From assembly GCA_039707465.1 (NCBI GenBank), contig CM077644.1:145757462-145821461 (forward strand): a stretch of DNA of 64,000 bases, given 5' to 3'. Positions within the stretch are counted from its first letter, which is position 1, and each line of letters starts with the position of its first letter. Below the pieces are notes generated by a model. It was not told where the DNA came from, did no database searches, and saw only the letters and a program-made list of their open reading frames with translations. A program made the translations under genes and the position numbers. This DNA is from Rhabdophis nuchalis (lineage: Eukaryota > Chordata > Lepidosauria > Squamata > Natricidae). This document shows, piece by piece, positions 35,013-47,846 of the stretch.

Positions 35013-36281
35013 ACTGTGTTTCCCCAAAAATAAGACCTAACCAGAAAATAAGCCTGAGTACCATTTTAGGATTCTTCTAATATAAGCTCTACCCCCAAAA
35101 TAAGCCCCAGTGAAGATCGCCTGCCAGATGGATGCATTTAGTACTGTATTTCTCAAAAAATAAGACTGTCGATGTCCGAGACAGCACACCATTCAAAATG
35201 GCCACAACACACAATTTTGGAGTTGCCACACACATGTAGGGGGATTCATGGGGCCACAGGTGGGTGTTGGATGATGGGACTCATGCTAAGACAGGAGCCG
35301 GGAAGGCAAGCCAGCTGCAATTGTTTCAGAAGCCAACCAGGCCTGAAGATGTTGTGGCCCTCATGGACAGTGAGGAGGCTGGGGAGGAACATGGGCTAGT
35401 CCTGGAGGCTGGGGAAGGCTTGGAAGTGGGGTCTCATCACAGTGATGCCTATGGAGCTAGACAGCAGTGAGGCAGAGGAACAGCTAGAGCTTATTCTCAG
35501 TGTGCGCATGCACAGAGCTGCCAAAAGAACAACTCAGAAATCAGGGTAGTTACAGGTGGAAGGTGATTGGTACCTCCCATAGGAAATAAAAGGAGTGAAA
35601 AGGGAGTGGACTTTTGCAAGAAACAATTCATTTGTTCATTAGATTCGTTTCAGGCGTGTGAAGATCTGTCCATTAATCTCAGAGACTCTGTGCCCAGTCT
35701 TTCCTTGCACAACACCTCATTTGGAAAATATTTACATGGCAACTTTCCAAGATAGATAAGGTCTGTAGTCATAAATATTCCTTTGAAAGACTGTTTGTCA
35801 GGCCTTGCTGAATGTGAATGAGAGGAATTCATATTTGTTTAATAAAAGGGGTTTCATTGGGAGCAGGACTCTGCCTCGTGCTTTTTGGAAAAGCCTAGAT
35901 CAGAATGGAAGAGTACTTGCTGGAGCCAGTGAGAGAGCAACCGGGCTCGAAGAGTGCTTGCTGGAGCTGGGCCACAAAAGTACTTGTTGGAGCCAACTGA
36001 TAACAACCAGGAACAGGAGGGCGGAGCATGCTGAGTCTGTATAGCCAGCTGGCTAGCAGAAGCCAATAATGCTGGCTAGAAACCCTTTTACTTGTATTGT
36101 TCACCATGTGCCATGCTGAGACTCCAGTAAAGAGACCCGTTCTGCTCATAGTGTGGACTCTTCTTTTGCTGGCTTGGTTTGGAACTGTGACAAAGATCTT
36201 ACCAGAAAATAAGTCCTAATGCATCTTTTGGAGCAAAAATTAATATAAGACCCAATCTTATTTTCAGTGAAAGACGGTAGT
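35013..36281. mobile_element. TIR element (ATAAGACC family) split by a solo LTR
   Basis: Outer ends ACTGTGTTTCCCCAAAAATA and, inverted, TCTTATTTTCAGTGAAAGAC. Internal ATAAGCC/ATAAGTCC motifs repeat. The element is interrupted by the LTR at 35167-36192; without it about 240 bp remain. Confidence 0.7.
35167..36192 (+). mobile_element. Solo LTR, about 1,026 bp
   Basis: Starts TGTCGATGTCC and ends GGAACTGTGACA. Flanks AAGAC (35162-35166) and AAGAT (36193-36197) fit a 5-bp duplication with one mismatch. It contains GAAATAAAAGG (near 35584) and AATAAAAGG (near 35841), plus three tandem-like copies of TACTTGCTGGAGCC (35916-36000). Length suggests an endogenous retrovirus-type or large Gypsy LTR; no internal genes remain. 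Confidence 0.75.
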
Positions 36282-36475
36282 GTGCACTGTGCTCTTGTAT
36301 GGATCTGGACTCATCGGCTTTTATTTTAGGAAGATTACACAATGAAGAAAAAAACTATGGCCTAGCTAACTGGTTTGAAAAACAAAGAACTGATGGAGAA
36401 ATCCATCAGGCAAGGCATTTCGGCTGGTAGGATTCAGGAGAAGAGCTTCTTCTATGTGGCTCCTGTCCTTTAGAA

Positions 36476-36786
36476 CAGGGGTCCCCAACCCCCGGTCCGT
36501 GGACTGGTGCCGGTCCGTGGCTTGATAGGAACCGGGCCGCAGGGCCGGAGAGGAGGAGGAGGGAGGAGGGGGCAGCCCCCTGGGCAGAGCGCGCGCCGGA
36601 TGTGGGAGAGTGCAAACGCGGCCGTTCGCGCTGTTGGAGGCCCTAGAGGGCCGAGTGAGCTGATTCCCCCCCACATGCGCATGCACCGCCTGTCCCCCCC
36701 CCCGCTCCTCCTCTATGCCAGCCGGTCCGCAGAATTTTCTTTAAAATGAAACCGGTCCCTGGTGCAAAAAAGGTTGGGGACCCCTG
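36476..36786. mobile_element. GC-rich hAT element, 311 bp
   Basis: Ends CAGGGGTCCCCAACCCCC and AGGTTGGGGACCCCTG. Perfect duplication CTTTAGAA (36468-36475 and 36787-36794). Confidence 0.95.
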
Positions 36787-36820
36787 CTTTAGAATATCAT
36801 AGCTCCCCTAGAGGTGAGAT

Positions 36821-36998
36821 CAGTGGTGTTATTCAGCTGGTTCTCTCCGGTTCAGGTGAACTGGTAGCAGCAGCTGCAGGAGGCTTTGCCCAACCACCAC
36901 AATGTAATGTGTGAGCACTGTGCATGCGCAGAAGGCGGTGAGCATGCACACACTCACATTTGTGAACTGGTAGGGAAGGTAAGTGAATCCCACCACTG
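36821..36998. mobile_element. hAT element, 178 bp
   Basis: Ends CAGTGGTGTTATTCAGC and GTGAATCCCACCACTG. Perfect duplication GGTGAGAT (36813-36820 and 36999-37006). Confidence 0.95.
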
Positions 36999-37154
36999 GG
37001 TGAGATCCAGTCCCACTCTTCTGACTCTTCTGAAAGGTCCTTGGTTCTGCCAGTTGTCCTGAGGCCCCAACGGGGATGCATCACCCTGGAGGTGGCTGCT
37101 GGAATAAGAGAAAACCCCACCTCTCCCCGTGCGCATCTTGCTCCCTTCCTCCCC

Positions 37155-37275
37155 AACGTCTAATTGTAAATTATTACTGTTATTTATTGTGTAATGTTTT
37201 ACTGGATTTTAATATTTTAATGTTTGTAAGTCAAGTTGCCTTTAGGTAAGATGGGCAGCTTACAAGTCAAACAAA
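37155..37275 (+). mobile_element. L2-like 3' tail
   Basis: TTTTACTGGATTTTAATATT, then AGTTGCCTTTAGGTAAGATG and GGCAGCTTACAAGTCAAACA resemble an old LINE2-type terminus. Confidence 0.4.
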
Positions 37276-38142
37276 CAAACACACATCTAAATAATATATA
37301 CAATTTTTTTGGTATTTTGTGATATTATTGTCATCAATGTTGTATTTATAATTCTTTTCCTATACAAAGGAGAATTCAGGTTTAAAGCTTAGAAATAATA
37401 TACTCTTTTTTTCAGAATGTTCTCTGACGTGTACAATCACATTAATGTGTATGCCCTTTTTGTGAGCAAGAAAAAACTCAGTTACCCAAAGCTATCAAAT
37501 CTCTTCCCAAGTCCAGTTGTGTATATTTTATTAAAGAAGCAAGCACAGGGCAGTTGAAAAAAATAATACAGGCAATATTCTCAGCAAGACGTGGAGATTT
37601 GTTGCTGATATACTCAAGGTCAAACCGTGAGTGATTTGGTTAGTTAGAGGTTGCAAACACAGGAAGAGAATTTACTTCTTCTGCTGTTTAGATTTTATAG
37701 CAAAGTTTTTGGTGCCTTTGGTTCATAGAGTTAATTCCAGGGTCTATTCCGCTACTTATAACAAGAGTTAAGAAGAACAGAATAAGGGAAGGCAACATTT
37801 TGGTGGTCACAACAGCTGCTTTCAATCTTACATGACATGACAATCTTACATTACTTGAGTTAGAAAAAGTGATTGTGGGAAGGAAAAAGTGTGCAAGGTG
37901 GAAAAGGAGAAAATGGATGTGGAATTATGTATGTTTAAAAGGACATGGTATTTTCAAGAGGACAGAAAGAAGCGCATGAAATTAAACATCTTAGAAGACA
38001 AGGCTGCATGTGCTTGCTTATATTTTGTCTTCCACCACTGCCCAGTATAATTTTTCTAAACTGAAGGTATTTTTTCAAACCAATTATATACACATACATA
38101 TATACATACAGATACACATGTACATATACCCATACCCATACC
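37276..38142. other. No recognised feature
   Basis: AT-rich; short CATA repeats at 38089-38135. Confidence 0.4.
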
Positions 38143-38200
38143 CAGGGGTGGGCAAACTTTGCAACTTTAAGTCTGAAGGACTTCAACTCCCAGAATTCTC
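38143..38200 (+). mobile_element. Half of a palindromic hAT MITE
   Basis: CAGGGGTGGGCAAACTTTGC, then GGACTTCAACTCCCAGAATT: the left arm of the 135-bp family; the right arm is missing. Confidence 0.65.
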
Positions 38201-39679
38201 CTGCCCATACCTATACATCCTCTTCAGTTCTAATTATTTCTGAGTGGTTGTTTTCTTACCTGTCATTCTTTGTGTTCCTAAGAAACCTCTTGAAATATAT
38301 GAGTGAAAAAAAATTAGGATAGTAGATTGATTCCATCGCACACCAACAAAAGACAAGAGTTATATTTTTTTGGAGGAGTATAGTTTTATTCCTTCATTTA
38401 CCTAAGGTGGTCATGTAGATCTGAGCCGTCAGAAATCACCAGAAGTAACAATAACTGTTCAAACTATTTCCTTATTTGGTATGAAATTATGCCCCAATTT
38501 ATATTAATTTAAACACTCAAGGGGGTGAACAATAGATTGATTGATCAAAACTCAATTCAAAACTCAAAAGCTGTCAAATCACATCAACTCTATTCCACAT
38601 AGCAATCACACCACTCTGTCAATGGAATGCTGCCTTGTTGGCCAATTGAGAAGCCTCATGACATAATACATGAAAACAACTGCAAAAAAGTGAATCATTA
38701 TTTGTGTTGGAAATGTGGCTTGATTGCCATTAGTTCTTTATAATGAGATGTAGTTTCATTATATATAAATCCAAGGATTATTTTACAGCATAATGCAGTA
38801 CATTTTCTCAAAAGTAAATCATGCTGAGTTTAGTGCTTACACTGTAGGATTGCATGGATTAGACCTATGGTTCCCATAAGTGGTTGCTAATGACAGAATG
38901 CCAATTATGTGAATTAGGGACAAGGGAGAACTTGTTGCAGTATGTTGTTATTGCTCATGTTTACCTCAAAGCTCTAGGAAAATATTGCACGAAACATGAA
39001 ACATATATCAAACATGAAAAACTCAATTCATATTTCCTATTGCCAACACATATATGAATAGGCCCATGACCACCTGGATTGATTGTGAAACTGGGCCAAT
39101 CCTGCTCGCTCTTGTCTGTATTAGAGATGTGCATTCAACTTTTTTTTTTGCTTCATTTCTGAATGAAAAGGAAAAAAAGATGTAATGCTGACTAAAAGGC
39201 GCAGAACTAAACTGTTCATTGAAACACTGCACATGCCAAAAGATAATACCTACGGTACATTTTTGGCAGATATTAACTGCAATCTATTGAAAATGTATTT
39301 ATCACAGCTGCTATCTGAAGCAGCTGTAGCATTAACATTCCTTGAGGAACTGTCTTGACTTATTTGGACTCATATTTATAACCAAGCGATAAAGTCCTTT
39401 AAATGTGAACTTGGCATATATATTTTTATAAAATGCTATTTCTACAGCATAACAAAAGAAAGGCATCTAGCTGGATTTTCAGATTTGTGCTGGAACTCGG
39501 GAAGAAGAAGAAGAAGAAGCACCAAAGGATGAACGCAATCTTGAAGGTCTTGCTCCTTAAAATAATAATAATAATAATGTTAGGGATAGAATAGATGGAT
39601 GGATTGATATAAAAAACCCCAAAACCCTGCATTTAACCTTCATAGGTTAGCGCTGAAAGCCCCTGCCCTCCGCCTTTTA
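38201..39679. other. No recognised feature
   Basis: AT-rich, with a GAA run at 39503-39519 and (AAT)n at 39560-39578. Confidence 0.4.
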
Positions 39680-39836
39680 ACTATTTTAAACAATATTTTA
39701 ATCATTCTTGCCTCTTTTTAAAATTTGTAACTTTTAGATGAGGTTTTTAGGGTTTAATATGTTATTGTACGTAGCCCAGAGTTCCTCTGTGAGAGAGATG
39801 GATGGGTTCCAAAATGTGATAAATAAATAAATAAAG
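39680..39836 (+). mobile_element. L2-like 3' tail
   Basis: TATTGTACGTAGCCCAGAGT, CTCTGTGAGAGAGATGG and the terminal AAATAAATAAATAAA fit an old L2-type end. Confidence 0.5.
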
Positions 39837-41339
39837 GTTAGATAATTAAAATATAAACACATGGCAGGAAAGATGCTGCACCAGAAACCTAATCTGTATC
39901 ACTTTCTTTAATCTTTTTATCAAAATTTATCCTTTCTGGGAAATTACACCGGCTCAGTGTTCCAGAAAGTTTGCAAAATATAATATTGGCAATTAACAGG
40001 GAAAAGTGAAAAAAATAATAATGACAAGCTTCTGGTCCTATAGTGCAGAAGCATATGATTAAAGCTATTAGTTCTCCTTTACTCCAACTTTTCAAAGCTA
40101 GTTTAGACTCACAAGGGATACATAAAATTAAACTTTATTGGAATATATGTGTGCGTGTGCGTGCATTTCTATGTATGAATAAAATGCAATTTAATTGAAT
40201 TAAACAAAGAAAATATAAATGGTCCCTCAGATTACAAGTTGTAACTGACCTGTTCCAAATCATCTACACCTAATTTTTACATAGCACAAAGACATTTCCA
40301 AGGAAATATTATGATCTCAAGAAGAAAAGCTTATCCTAATGCATATTTATTTTTCTTGCAAGCTTTCATTTGCTGCATTTGCAGAGAGAAGAAAGCTAAG
40401 ACAAATTGATTTTAGTATGACGTGCAGTTCTTGGCTAAAACTTCTAGATCTGGGTTCCAAAAAGCCAAATGACCACTACATGGAAGAGGGAGACAGGAAA
40501 CTTTATTGTTATGCGTTGATCATCTGCATTTTTGTAGCCCAGATCCGGTAACCATATTCTCAACAGTACTGCCATGCACAAAGAATACTTAGCACATCAT
40601 ACTAAATCAATTGTAGGAATGTTGTTTGGGTATAGTACAGTGAGTGGACCAAGCCATTGTGTCCAATTAAGGATTAAGCAAATCAAAGTTAAATAAATTT
40701 GGCAACCCACTAGTATTCATATCATCCGAGGGAAGCATCACACACTACTTTAAGTTTTAAAATGTGCATGAGGATATTTTCTCAATTTAGCCAATTTAAG
40801 ACCCATGAACAAATATGAAAACATTTGATGTTTTTTATCTCATCAGGTAAGACATTAAAAGAAACTATTCAGAGATGGAAAAATCATATGTTAACATAAC
40901 TTATTCCCACTGTTTGAATCTCAAGATATGCTTGAATGAGGAAGAGGGAGAAAAAGAGACTACAAATATTTAAGCTGAAATTCAGAAGGAAAAAAAAACC
41001 CCAAACATTTCTTAAAGTTCTGAAAATATGATGTCAGGATAGAATTCACTGGATTACTGGAATGCTTGCATTGTACTTGGACATTTCCTTAATGTTGGTT
41101 TTTCTCTCTGCCCAACTGATTTTTACAATAATTAGCTGGATGAAGACATTTGGAGATCTTGAAAGATTGCATGTTCTTGACCTCAAGATGGATTTTTGCA
41201 GCCTAGAATCTGGCCAACATATTGTGATAAAAGGTACCTCCTCCCATACACATATAAACTACATTCACTACCAAACCTATGAGATTCCCCGCATCCTCTT
41301 ATGTATGGACTGCTTAAATTGCCATTGTAAGAGAACATT
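39837..41339. other. No recognised feature
   Basis: AT-rich; a 104-codon open frame at 41062-41376 runs into the SINE and has no family resemblance. Confidence 0.4.
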
Positions 41340-41473
41340 GAGGTGGAGCTCTCGTCTCCCAATCTGGAGGTTGTGAGTTCAATCCTAGGTAGAAGCAGAT
41401 GTAGGGTCTCCTGCTTGGGCAGGGGGTTGGACTAGATGACCTGCAAGGTCCCTTCCAACTCTGTTAATCTGTA
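41340..41473 (+). mobile_element. tRNA-headed SINE with CR1-type tail, copy 2
   Basis: Same order as 2484-2637: GTCTCCCAATCTGGAGGTTG, GAGTTCAATCC, then the CR1 tail GGTTGGACTAGATGACC. No clear duplication. Confidence 0.8.
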
Positions 41474-42028
41474 AATCATGGTATGTTGAATTGACCCTGA
41501 GTGGTGACAGGGAGAAAACTCACTCAGGAACCTGTGGCTCAATAACCAAATTGTTTCTATTCACTGACCAAATCTCAAAGATAGAATGGTTAGCATGACT
41601 TGAACTTAATGCTAATTTTAAATGTATTATAGTTAATAGGTGCTGAACAAAAATAACGTTACGAGAAACATGACTAAGGATCTTAAAAGCCAGTATGACA
41701 AGAAAAGGCAAAATGGGAGCACAGAAAAAAAATTAGAAAGTAAAGGTAGTCACCCTTTTCTTAAATAATTAATTGTTAAATAACTTTGTGGGTGGGAGTA
41801 AAAGAAGAAACAAACCAGATAAATAGAATTTTTAGGCAAACTTCAGAATTTCTGGAAAGGCCATCCACTAGCATAATCACAAATTGTGGGTATTACTGAT
41901 GAATTTATATAAAAATATCTTTTAGCTGTGATTTATAAAGATCAAGTTGAGAGATTGCTTCTGTAATGGATTTACAATCTAAAACAGTCCAATCTGAACA
42001 ATCTAATCACACTTGGCCACATAAAGCT
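41474..42028. other. No recognised feature
   Basis: AT-rich sequence before the pentanucleotide array. Confidence 0.4.
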
Positions 42029-42235
42029 ATTCTATTCTATTCTATTCTATTCTATTCTATTCTATTCTATTCTATTCTTATTCTTATTCTTATTCTTATT
42101 CTATTCCACCCTACCCTACCCTACCCTACTCCACTCCACTATCCACACTCTACTCTCTACACTTCATTCCACTCTCCACGCCAAGCCACGCCATCCTGCA
42201 TTCCATTCCATTCCATTGTGTTCCATTCTACTGTA
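42029..42235. repeat. ATTCT pentanucleotide array grading into variants
   Basis: (TTCTA)n changes to TTCTTA hexamers, then CCCTA pentamers, then irregular CCACT/CCATT units. ATTCT arrays are known from CR1 tails in snakes, but no CR1 body adjoins this one. Confidence 0.9.
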
Positions 42236-43450
42236 TAACAGATTTGGAAAAATTATAATAACCAAATTTGTATCTTATACTTAAAGGCATAAACTGGAAT
42301 TATTATTTTGAATTTAGAAAAGTTGAATATTCAACTTTCTTCTTATTCTTGTAAACTGTGGGACAAGGTTTCTAAAATGCAACTCTGTTTATTTCAGCAC
42401 AGTAAAACGAAATTGACTCGATTGATCAAATGCCAAATTCACCAGTCTGGAAGAAGCTATGAATACACTCTGAAAAGGATCTGTCAGTCTTTCAAATAAG
42501 CTTTCTTTGCCGCTACTAATTTGTTGGACTATTTTTCTTCATACAATGGATCCTAAGCAATGGAAAGAGAGATTGAGGACTGGGCTTCCCAACAGTGCAG
42601 CTGGGAAGCAGCATATTGTGTTCTACATATCTCGAGCTTGGAAAGAGCTTGCTAAGTAAAAGGGCAGCTCCATAATCTGTATGAAGAACAGAGAATTAGC
42701 AGCTCCTTTGTTCTCACCTTTTCATCACAACTTCTATGTACAGAAAAAGGAAGGCATTGGGCCATGCTGAAGTAAAGATAGGGATGATTTATCTTATCTT
42801 CTGTAGATTAAAAAGACTTTTTGGTTTTCATTGTTACCAGCAGAACTGTTGCTGAAATGACAGAATTAGAGCTACCCAGATGCTGCAGACCTTTTAAAGT
42901 AAAGTTCTGTGAAATCAGTATAATTTGGAGGGACTGATAATACGGAACAGCTCACTGCAGATTACTTTCTTTCCAACCCACAGTGGGATTGGATCCAGTA
43001 ATCCAGTCACCTGAAGTAGGTCACATCATTCACAGCATGCCCTCCAATAAATTATGTAAGCCAATCCAAAGGGTGCCTCCCTTGACACTGAGTTACCTTC
43101 GTAGCGTCCTCAGGTTTGTCCTGATTCAATTTTCATTTGCATGCAACTAATCAGGCATAAGGGCTTAGAAGATCCACAAGTGGCACGCCACAAATGAGTG
43201 TGGCATGAAGAACATAGGCATGGATATAAGAGATTACTTAAGAGCAGGAACACGACTGCACCTGTCTCCATGCCTCCCACACTTGCCCATTTCAGATTGG
43301 TGAAAAATGGACTTCTGTGTGTACATTTGTATGGCTCTTCCTCACAGGTTTCCAGGTCTTAAATTTACCTCTTGGTCCAAAACGCTGAAGATAGCAATGG
43401 GTGCAATAAGGCTTGTCATCATGCTGTGAAAGAAGACAAGAAACAAGATC
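42236..43450. other. No recognised feature
   Basis: No repeat family or gene recognised. Confidence 0.4.

Positions 43451-43525
<75 letters not shown>
43451..43525. repeat. (ATT)n array, left
   Basis: About 25 perfect ATT triplets. It forms the 3' tail of the minus-strand LINE piece that follows. Confidence 0.95.
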
Positions 43526-43735
43526 GTTAATCTTTGGTGAGATTCACAGCCTTTGGGGCTGGTTGGTAGCTCAACAGCTCGAGTCCTAACTAAGGACCTA
43601 GGAGCTGTCAAGGTAACGTCGGAGGATATAAGCTGTTCCAAGCAGGGTGGCCCTTTGTAGAGTCAGAATGCTCAAGTCTGGCGAACCTAGAACTTCCACA
43701 TGGCGAGGCACTCCCCTTGGTATTTCTCCAAGGGC

Positions 43736-43737
<2 letters not shown>
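43526..43737 (-). mobile_element. R4/Dong-like LINE 3' fragment, third copy
   Basis: Minus-strand reading includes LQRATLLGTAYILRRYLDSS, closely matching LLGTSYILRRYL of the copy at 1947-2735. It is bracketed by trinucleotide arrays. Confidence 0.6.
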
Positions 43738-43792
<55 letters not shown>

Positions 43793-43890
43793 GCATTAGC
43801 ATTATTATTAGCATTAGCATTATTATTAGCATTATTATTATTATTATTAGCATTATTATTAGCATTATTATTAGCATTATTATTAGCATT
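43738..43890. repeat. (TTA)n array with AGC interruptions, right
   Basis: TTA triplets with regularly spaced TTAGCA units from 43790 to 43890. Confidence 0.95.
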
Positions 43891-44204
43891 TCTTACATTA
43901 GCAATTGCAGAGTAGTAGTTTGGCTGCCAAGGTACCAGCTTCATTGAAGGAAACACTCACACTCTTCCCATGGTGTGTCACAAGAAGACGAGCTGGCTTT
44001 GCACCAGAAAAAAAGAGAAGCGGCTCTTCCTACAGCATCATCCAAGGGCCAGAGCCCTTCCCAGAGCCATTTTGATCTTGGATTATTTTGAATCCAAGAT
44101 GATCCATGTCTGATAATTCCATACATTGCATATAACCAGGAAGGTTTCAGAGGGCAGGAAACTGACTGCCAGCACAGAGCACCAACTCATTCTCCCTCCC
44201 CACC
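43891..44204. other. Unrecognised, with a 10-bp hairpin
   Basis: ATCTTGGATT at 44076-44085 pairs with AATCCAAGAT at 44092-44101 around a 6-base loop. No other feature. Confidence 0.5.
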
Positions 44205-44368
44205 CTTGAAATGGTACCAGTTTATCTACTTGCATATAATATGTTTAGGTGGACAGAAGTTGAAATGAGTTATGGGAGCTTGCCTCACCATGCAATGCTA
44301 GGATTTGAATGTTTGGAGCAGAAATCATCTCCAACATCATTAAGCCACTGAGCCACTGCACCTCTTAC
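44205..44368 (-). mobile_element. tRNA-derived SINE, diverged partial copy
   Basis: Antisense blocks TTTATCTACTTGCATAT, ATGCTAGGATTTGAATG and AAGCCACTGAGCCACTGCAC match the SINE at 62485-62838. Confidence 0.65.
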
Positions 44369-45615
44369 AGGATCCGTTGTTGCATATTTACTAAAGATAT
44401 TCATGGACTGTTAATCTCATGGAGGCTGTTGTGCCGCATGCTGATAATGCATAATATCTGAGGATAGACAATAGGATCCTGATCATAAGTATTCCAAATC
44501 ATTGGAATTTATATCACATCCCACTGGGCTAAAAGCGAAATTGCCACTTGAAGGCAGAAAGAGAGTATGAATCAGTCTGAATCTGGAACAAACATGTCTA
44601 TGATGTAAGAGATGCTCCTGCTGGAGTTCTGGCAGGAAAGATTGGTACTAGTATTATCCATGCACACACTTGCTATCCATCTGCTCAACCTGAGTAGGAT
44701 GGATACATTTGTCAAGTCGGTTTCTCACCATTCCACCTTTTCATTTTATTTCAACAGCAGTATGAAGGTTACTCTTTTTAAACAAAACAGAAAAAATCTG
44801 CAAAAAGCCTGTGTACGTTATAATGCACATTTTTCTAGCAGACACTACTTGAACGTTTTTCCTCTGACTTACTCATATACATGCCAAAAGATGCTTGAAA
44901 GTTTAAACTGAATGCTCCTACTCCAGACACTTTGAAATCCACCCAGGTTTTATTTTCTCTTTGAGGTCTATTTTCCTTAAATCAGGTGCTGATGCAAAAT
45001 TAAACATATGTGCCAGTCCAACATATTTGGGTGATTTGAAAAAACAACAACAATCAATCAATGAATTAGCAAGACACCCCTTTCTACCATTGCTTATTAT
45101 TAACATTTTCTCAAGTTCCTGCAATGTACCTTCAGTCTAAAACCATTTCCATGTGGGGGATAGAGGAGATCTGCCATTATGCCTCCCCCAAATGTTCTTG
45201 TTAAGGAGATTTAAATTCTGGCAAAGATGTGGGTGTGATCATGCAGAGTAAAACACATGGCTGTTGTTACATGGGGAAACAGGATAAAAGCGGAGAACTT
45301 AGTAAAGAATCCCATGTGGAGAGTTCAAACAGTTACGACCGAGAGATTGGAGTTGTACTTTAGTTTTGGATTTTATTTTCTCTTTATTAGGAGGGTTTAC
45401 TCTGAGCTCAGCACAATGATAAAGTCATTGCCAGTTCAGCCCCACCCTTTTTGCCTATTCAGGATAACCTATTCTTCAAGGCTGAAAGGGACTGGAGCAA
45501 CCATTAGCACCCGGGTATGTTTTGCCCAGAGAAATTGTGTTGATGCTGGTAGAATGTAGTGCTTAATTTATAAAATGCTAACCAAGACTGAATCTTGAAT
45601 TAAAGTCTTACCACC
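44369..45615. other. No recognised feature
   Basis: AT-rich; frames of about 100 codons (44612-44911, 45257-45559) lack family resemblance. Confidence 0.4.
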
Positions 45616-45623
45616 ATCTACAC

Positions 45624-45979
45624 CAGGGGTCCCCAACCCCCGGTCCGCGGACCGGTGCCGATCCGTGGCTTGATAGGAACTGGGCCGCAGTGAATGGTAC
45701 AACTCTTAGAAAGGGCAGGAGAGGAGGAGGAGGGAGGAGGGGGCATCCCCCTGGGCAGAGTGCATGCCCCGGGGGCGGGAGAGTGCAGGCTCGGCCGCTC
45801 GCACTGTTGGGGCCCCGAGAGGGGCGAGTGAGCCGACTGACACACACCCCCGCATGCATGCGCCGCCTGTTCCCCCTCCCCCCGCTCCCCTTCTACACCG
45901 GTCGAGCCATGGCCACCGGTCCGTGGAATTTTTTTAACATGAAACCGGTCCCTGGTGCCAAAAAGGTTGGGGGCCCCTG
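45624..45979. mobile_element. GC-rich hAT element, 356 bp
   Basis: Same family as 36476-36786. Ends CAGGGGTCCCCAACCCCC and AGGTTGGGGGCCCCTG. Perfect duplication ATCTACAC (45616-45623 and 45980-45987). Confidence 0.95.
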
Positions 45980-45987
45980 ATCTACAC

Positions 45988-47249
45988 CACTTGCAAATGC
46001 TGAAAATTCTTACTGATGAAGGAAAAGTACTGTTCACAATCTCAACAGTACTGGGTTCATGATTGTAAGGGGTTGTGAGAATAACCTTGAGGGAGAGGAG
46101 GAAATAGTCAAGGCAAGACATTGGTCAGATAAGAGAAATCCGAGTCTGAAGCAGAAAGATAATTTGAGAAAACACCTCAGACTTGACCTCAGACTAGTTC
46201 TCCTTGGGATAAAGGCAGGGAGGGGAGCGGTACATTCAGACTGGCAAGACTGATATCATCCCTTCAAAGTAGACCATAGAAGACATCAAAGTTATGAATG
46301 CTGATACTATATTTATTATAGATTACAGTAACACATCTTACCAGTCTGAATGGGAATGTGACAGCATCATTTCTGTCTGGCAACTAAGCCAACTTAGTCC
46401 ATGTCGCTGCAATGGAAGAGGAATGGTTCCGAATCTGTGCTTCAGTTGGAAACCAGATTGCCTTGAGGAAGATTTATTTACCACGTCATCTCTCCCTAGT
46501 GGTATCTACCCAGCCGGTCTGACAGGTGAGGCAAAATTCAAAAAATTTAGCAATGGGTTCATTGCCCAGTTGCTGGGTGGGCATGGGCTAGTTCGCCTCC
46601 TGCACCACAGTGTGGGAGGGAGGCATTTTTCGCACTCCCCAGGCTCCAGAGGCTTTCCTCGAGCCTCTGGGATTGTGAAAACTGCTTCCACTGGGCTCCG
46701 GAGGTCCTCCAGAGACTGGAAACAGACCTGCTTCTGGCCTTCCGGAACCTAGGCCCAATTTCCCCCTTCCCCAAGCCTCTGCGCGAGTCCTGCACTTACC
46801 TGACATGATGAATGGGCCATGTGAAGACTCCTGGGAGGGCCGGGGTGGAGAGGGATGGGCATGTCCAGCCAGAAGTGGCATTTGGGGCTTCGCCGAACTG
46901 GGCAGAATCCTAGCTACAGGATTGCCCGAACCTGTGCAAACCACCAGCAGCCCACCCCTGTATGCTCTGGGGCTTATCTTCGAGGAAGTGCCATTGGGAG
47001 AACTCCCGAAGAGCCTTTTCCTTTATGGAACCTTTAACAGAACAGAATAGCTGGCTGACTTTAGATCCCCAGGGAGATTAGACTCTCCCCACCCATACTG
47101 GTTTTTCACAAGGCCTTAAAGATTTGATTTTGCTATTGAGCCTAGAGCCCTGATAGTGTGGGTCAAGTCATTGTTAGCCACACAGAGTTAATAAATTTAA
47201 TCAAACAAACAAACAAACAAACAAACAAATAAATAAATAAATAAATAAA
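45988..47249. other. Unrecognised; GC-rich patch and AAAC/AAAT repeats
   Basis: A GC-rich stretch (46560-46960) may be an unlisted repeat, as its right side reads CAGCCCACCCCTG like hAT ends, but no left partner was found. (AAAC)n then (AAAT)n at 47203-47249 precede the Helitron-like element. Confidence 0.4.
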
Positions 47250-47504
47250 TCTATATAAATAAAAATGTAAAATAGTTTGTACGAATCCACTAATCTCAAA
47301 AACTACTGGACCAATTTACACCAAACGTTCACACAATGTAGCCAAGGACTTCCGATAATAGAATAGCTACTCATTTTGTGCCTAGCACACTTGCATCGTG
47401 TGTAAAGTAAACACAAATAAAAGGTACTAACTGAAAAATGTTTTTACTCCCTGTAACTCCGTCCACCAACAGTCATTAACTACGGAGGCCTATTAGGGCC
47501 AAAA

Positions 47505-47808
47505 AGGCACTGGAGTCAAACTATTCTCCAAAGCACCTGAGGGCAGAACAAGAAGCAATGGGTGGAAACTAATCAAGAAGAGAAGCAACTTAGAACTGAG
47601 GAGAAATTTCCTGACAGTTAGGACAATTAATCAGTGGAACAGCTTGCCTCCAGAAGTTGTGAATGCCCCAACCCTGGAAGTCTTTAAGAAGATGTTAGAT
47701 AGCCATTTGTCTGAAATGGTATAGGGCTTCTTGCCTAGGCAGGGAGTTGGACTAGATGACCTCCGAGGTCCTTTCCAACTCTGCTATTGTATTATTGTAT
47801 TACAGTAT
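47505..47808 (+). mobile_element. CR1 3' fragment inside Helitron-like copy A (first)
   Basis: Encodes the CR1 C-terminal region (GVKLFSKAPEGRTRSNG-like to LDSHLSEMV) and 3' UTR ending in TATTGTATTATTGTATTA, leading into GTAGGTAGG. Confidence 0.85.
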
Positions 47809-47846
47809 GTAGGTAGGTAGGGGAATAGAGAGAGAGGGTTGCCACA

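Noticed and set aside
42106..42126. CCCTA repeats resembling telomeric DNA
   Set aside because: The unit is a pentamer within a grading ATTCT-type array, not the hexamer CCCTAA.
43608..43956. Poly-Ile/Asn/Leu frames
   Set aside because: Trinucleotide array read in different frames.
46294..46752. A 152-codon open frame
   Set aside because: No recognisable domain, GC-rich low-complexity context, and opposite-strand frames of similar length.
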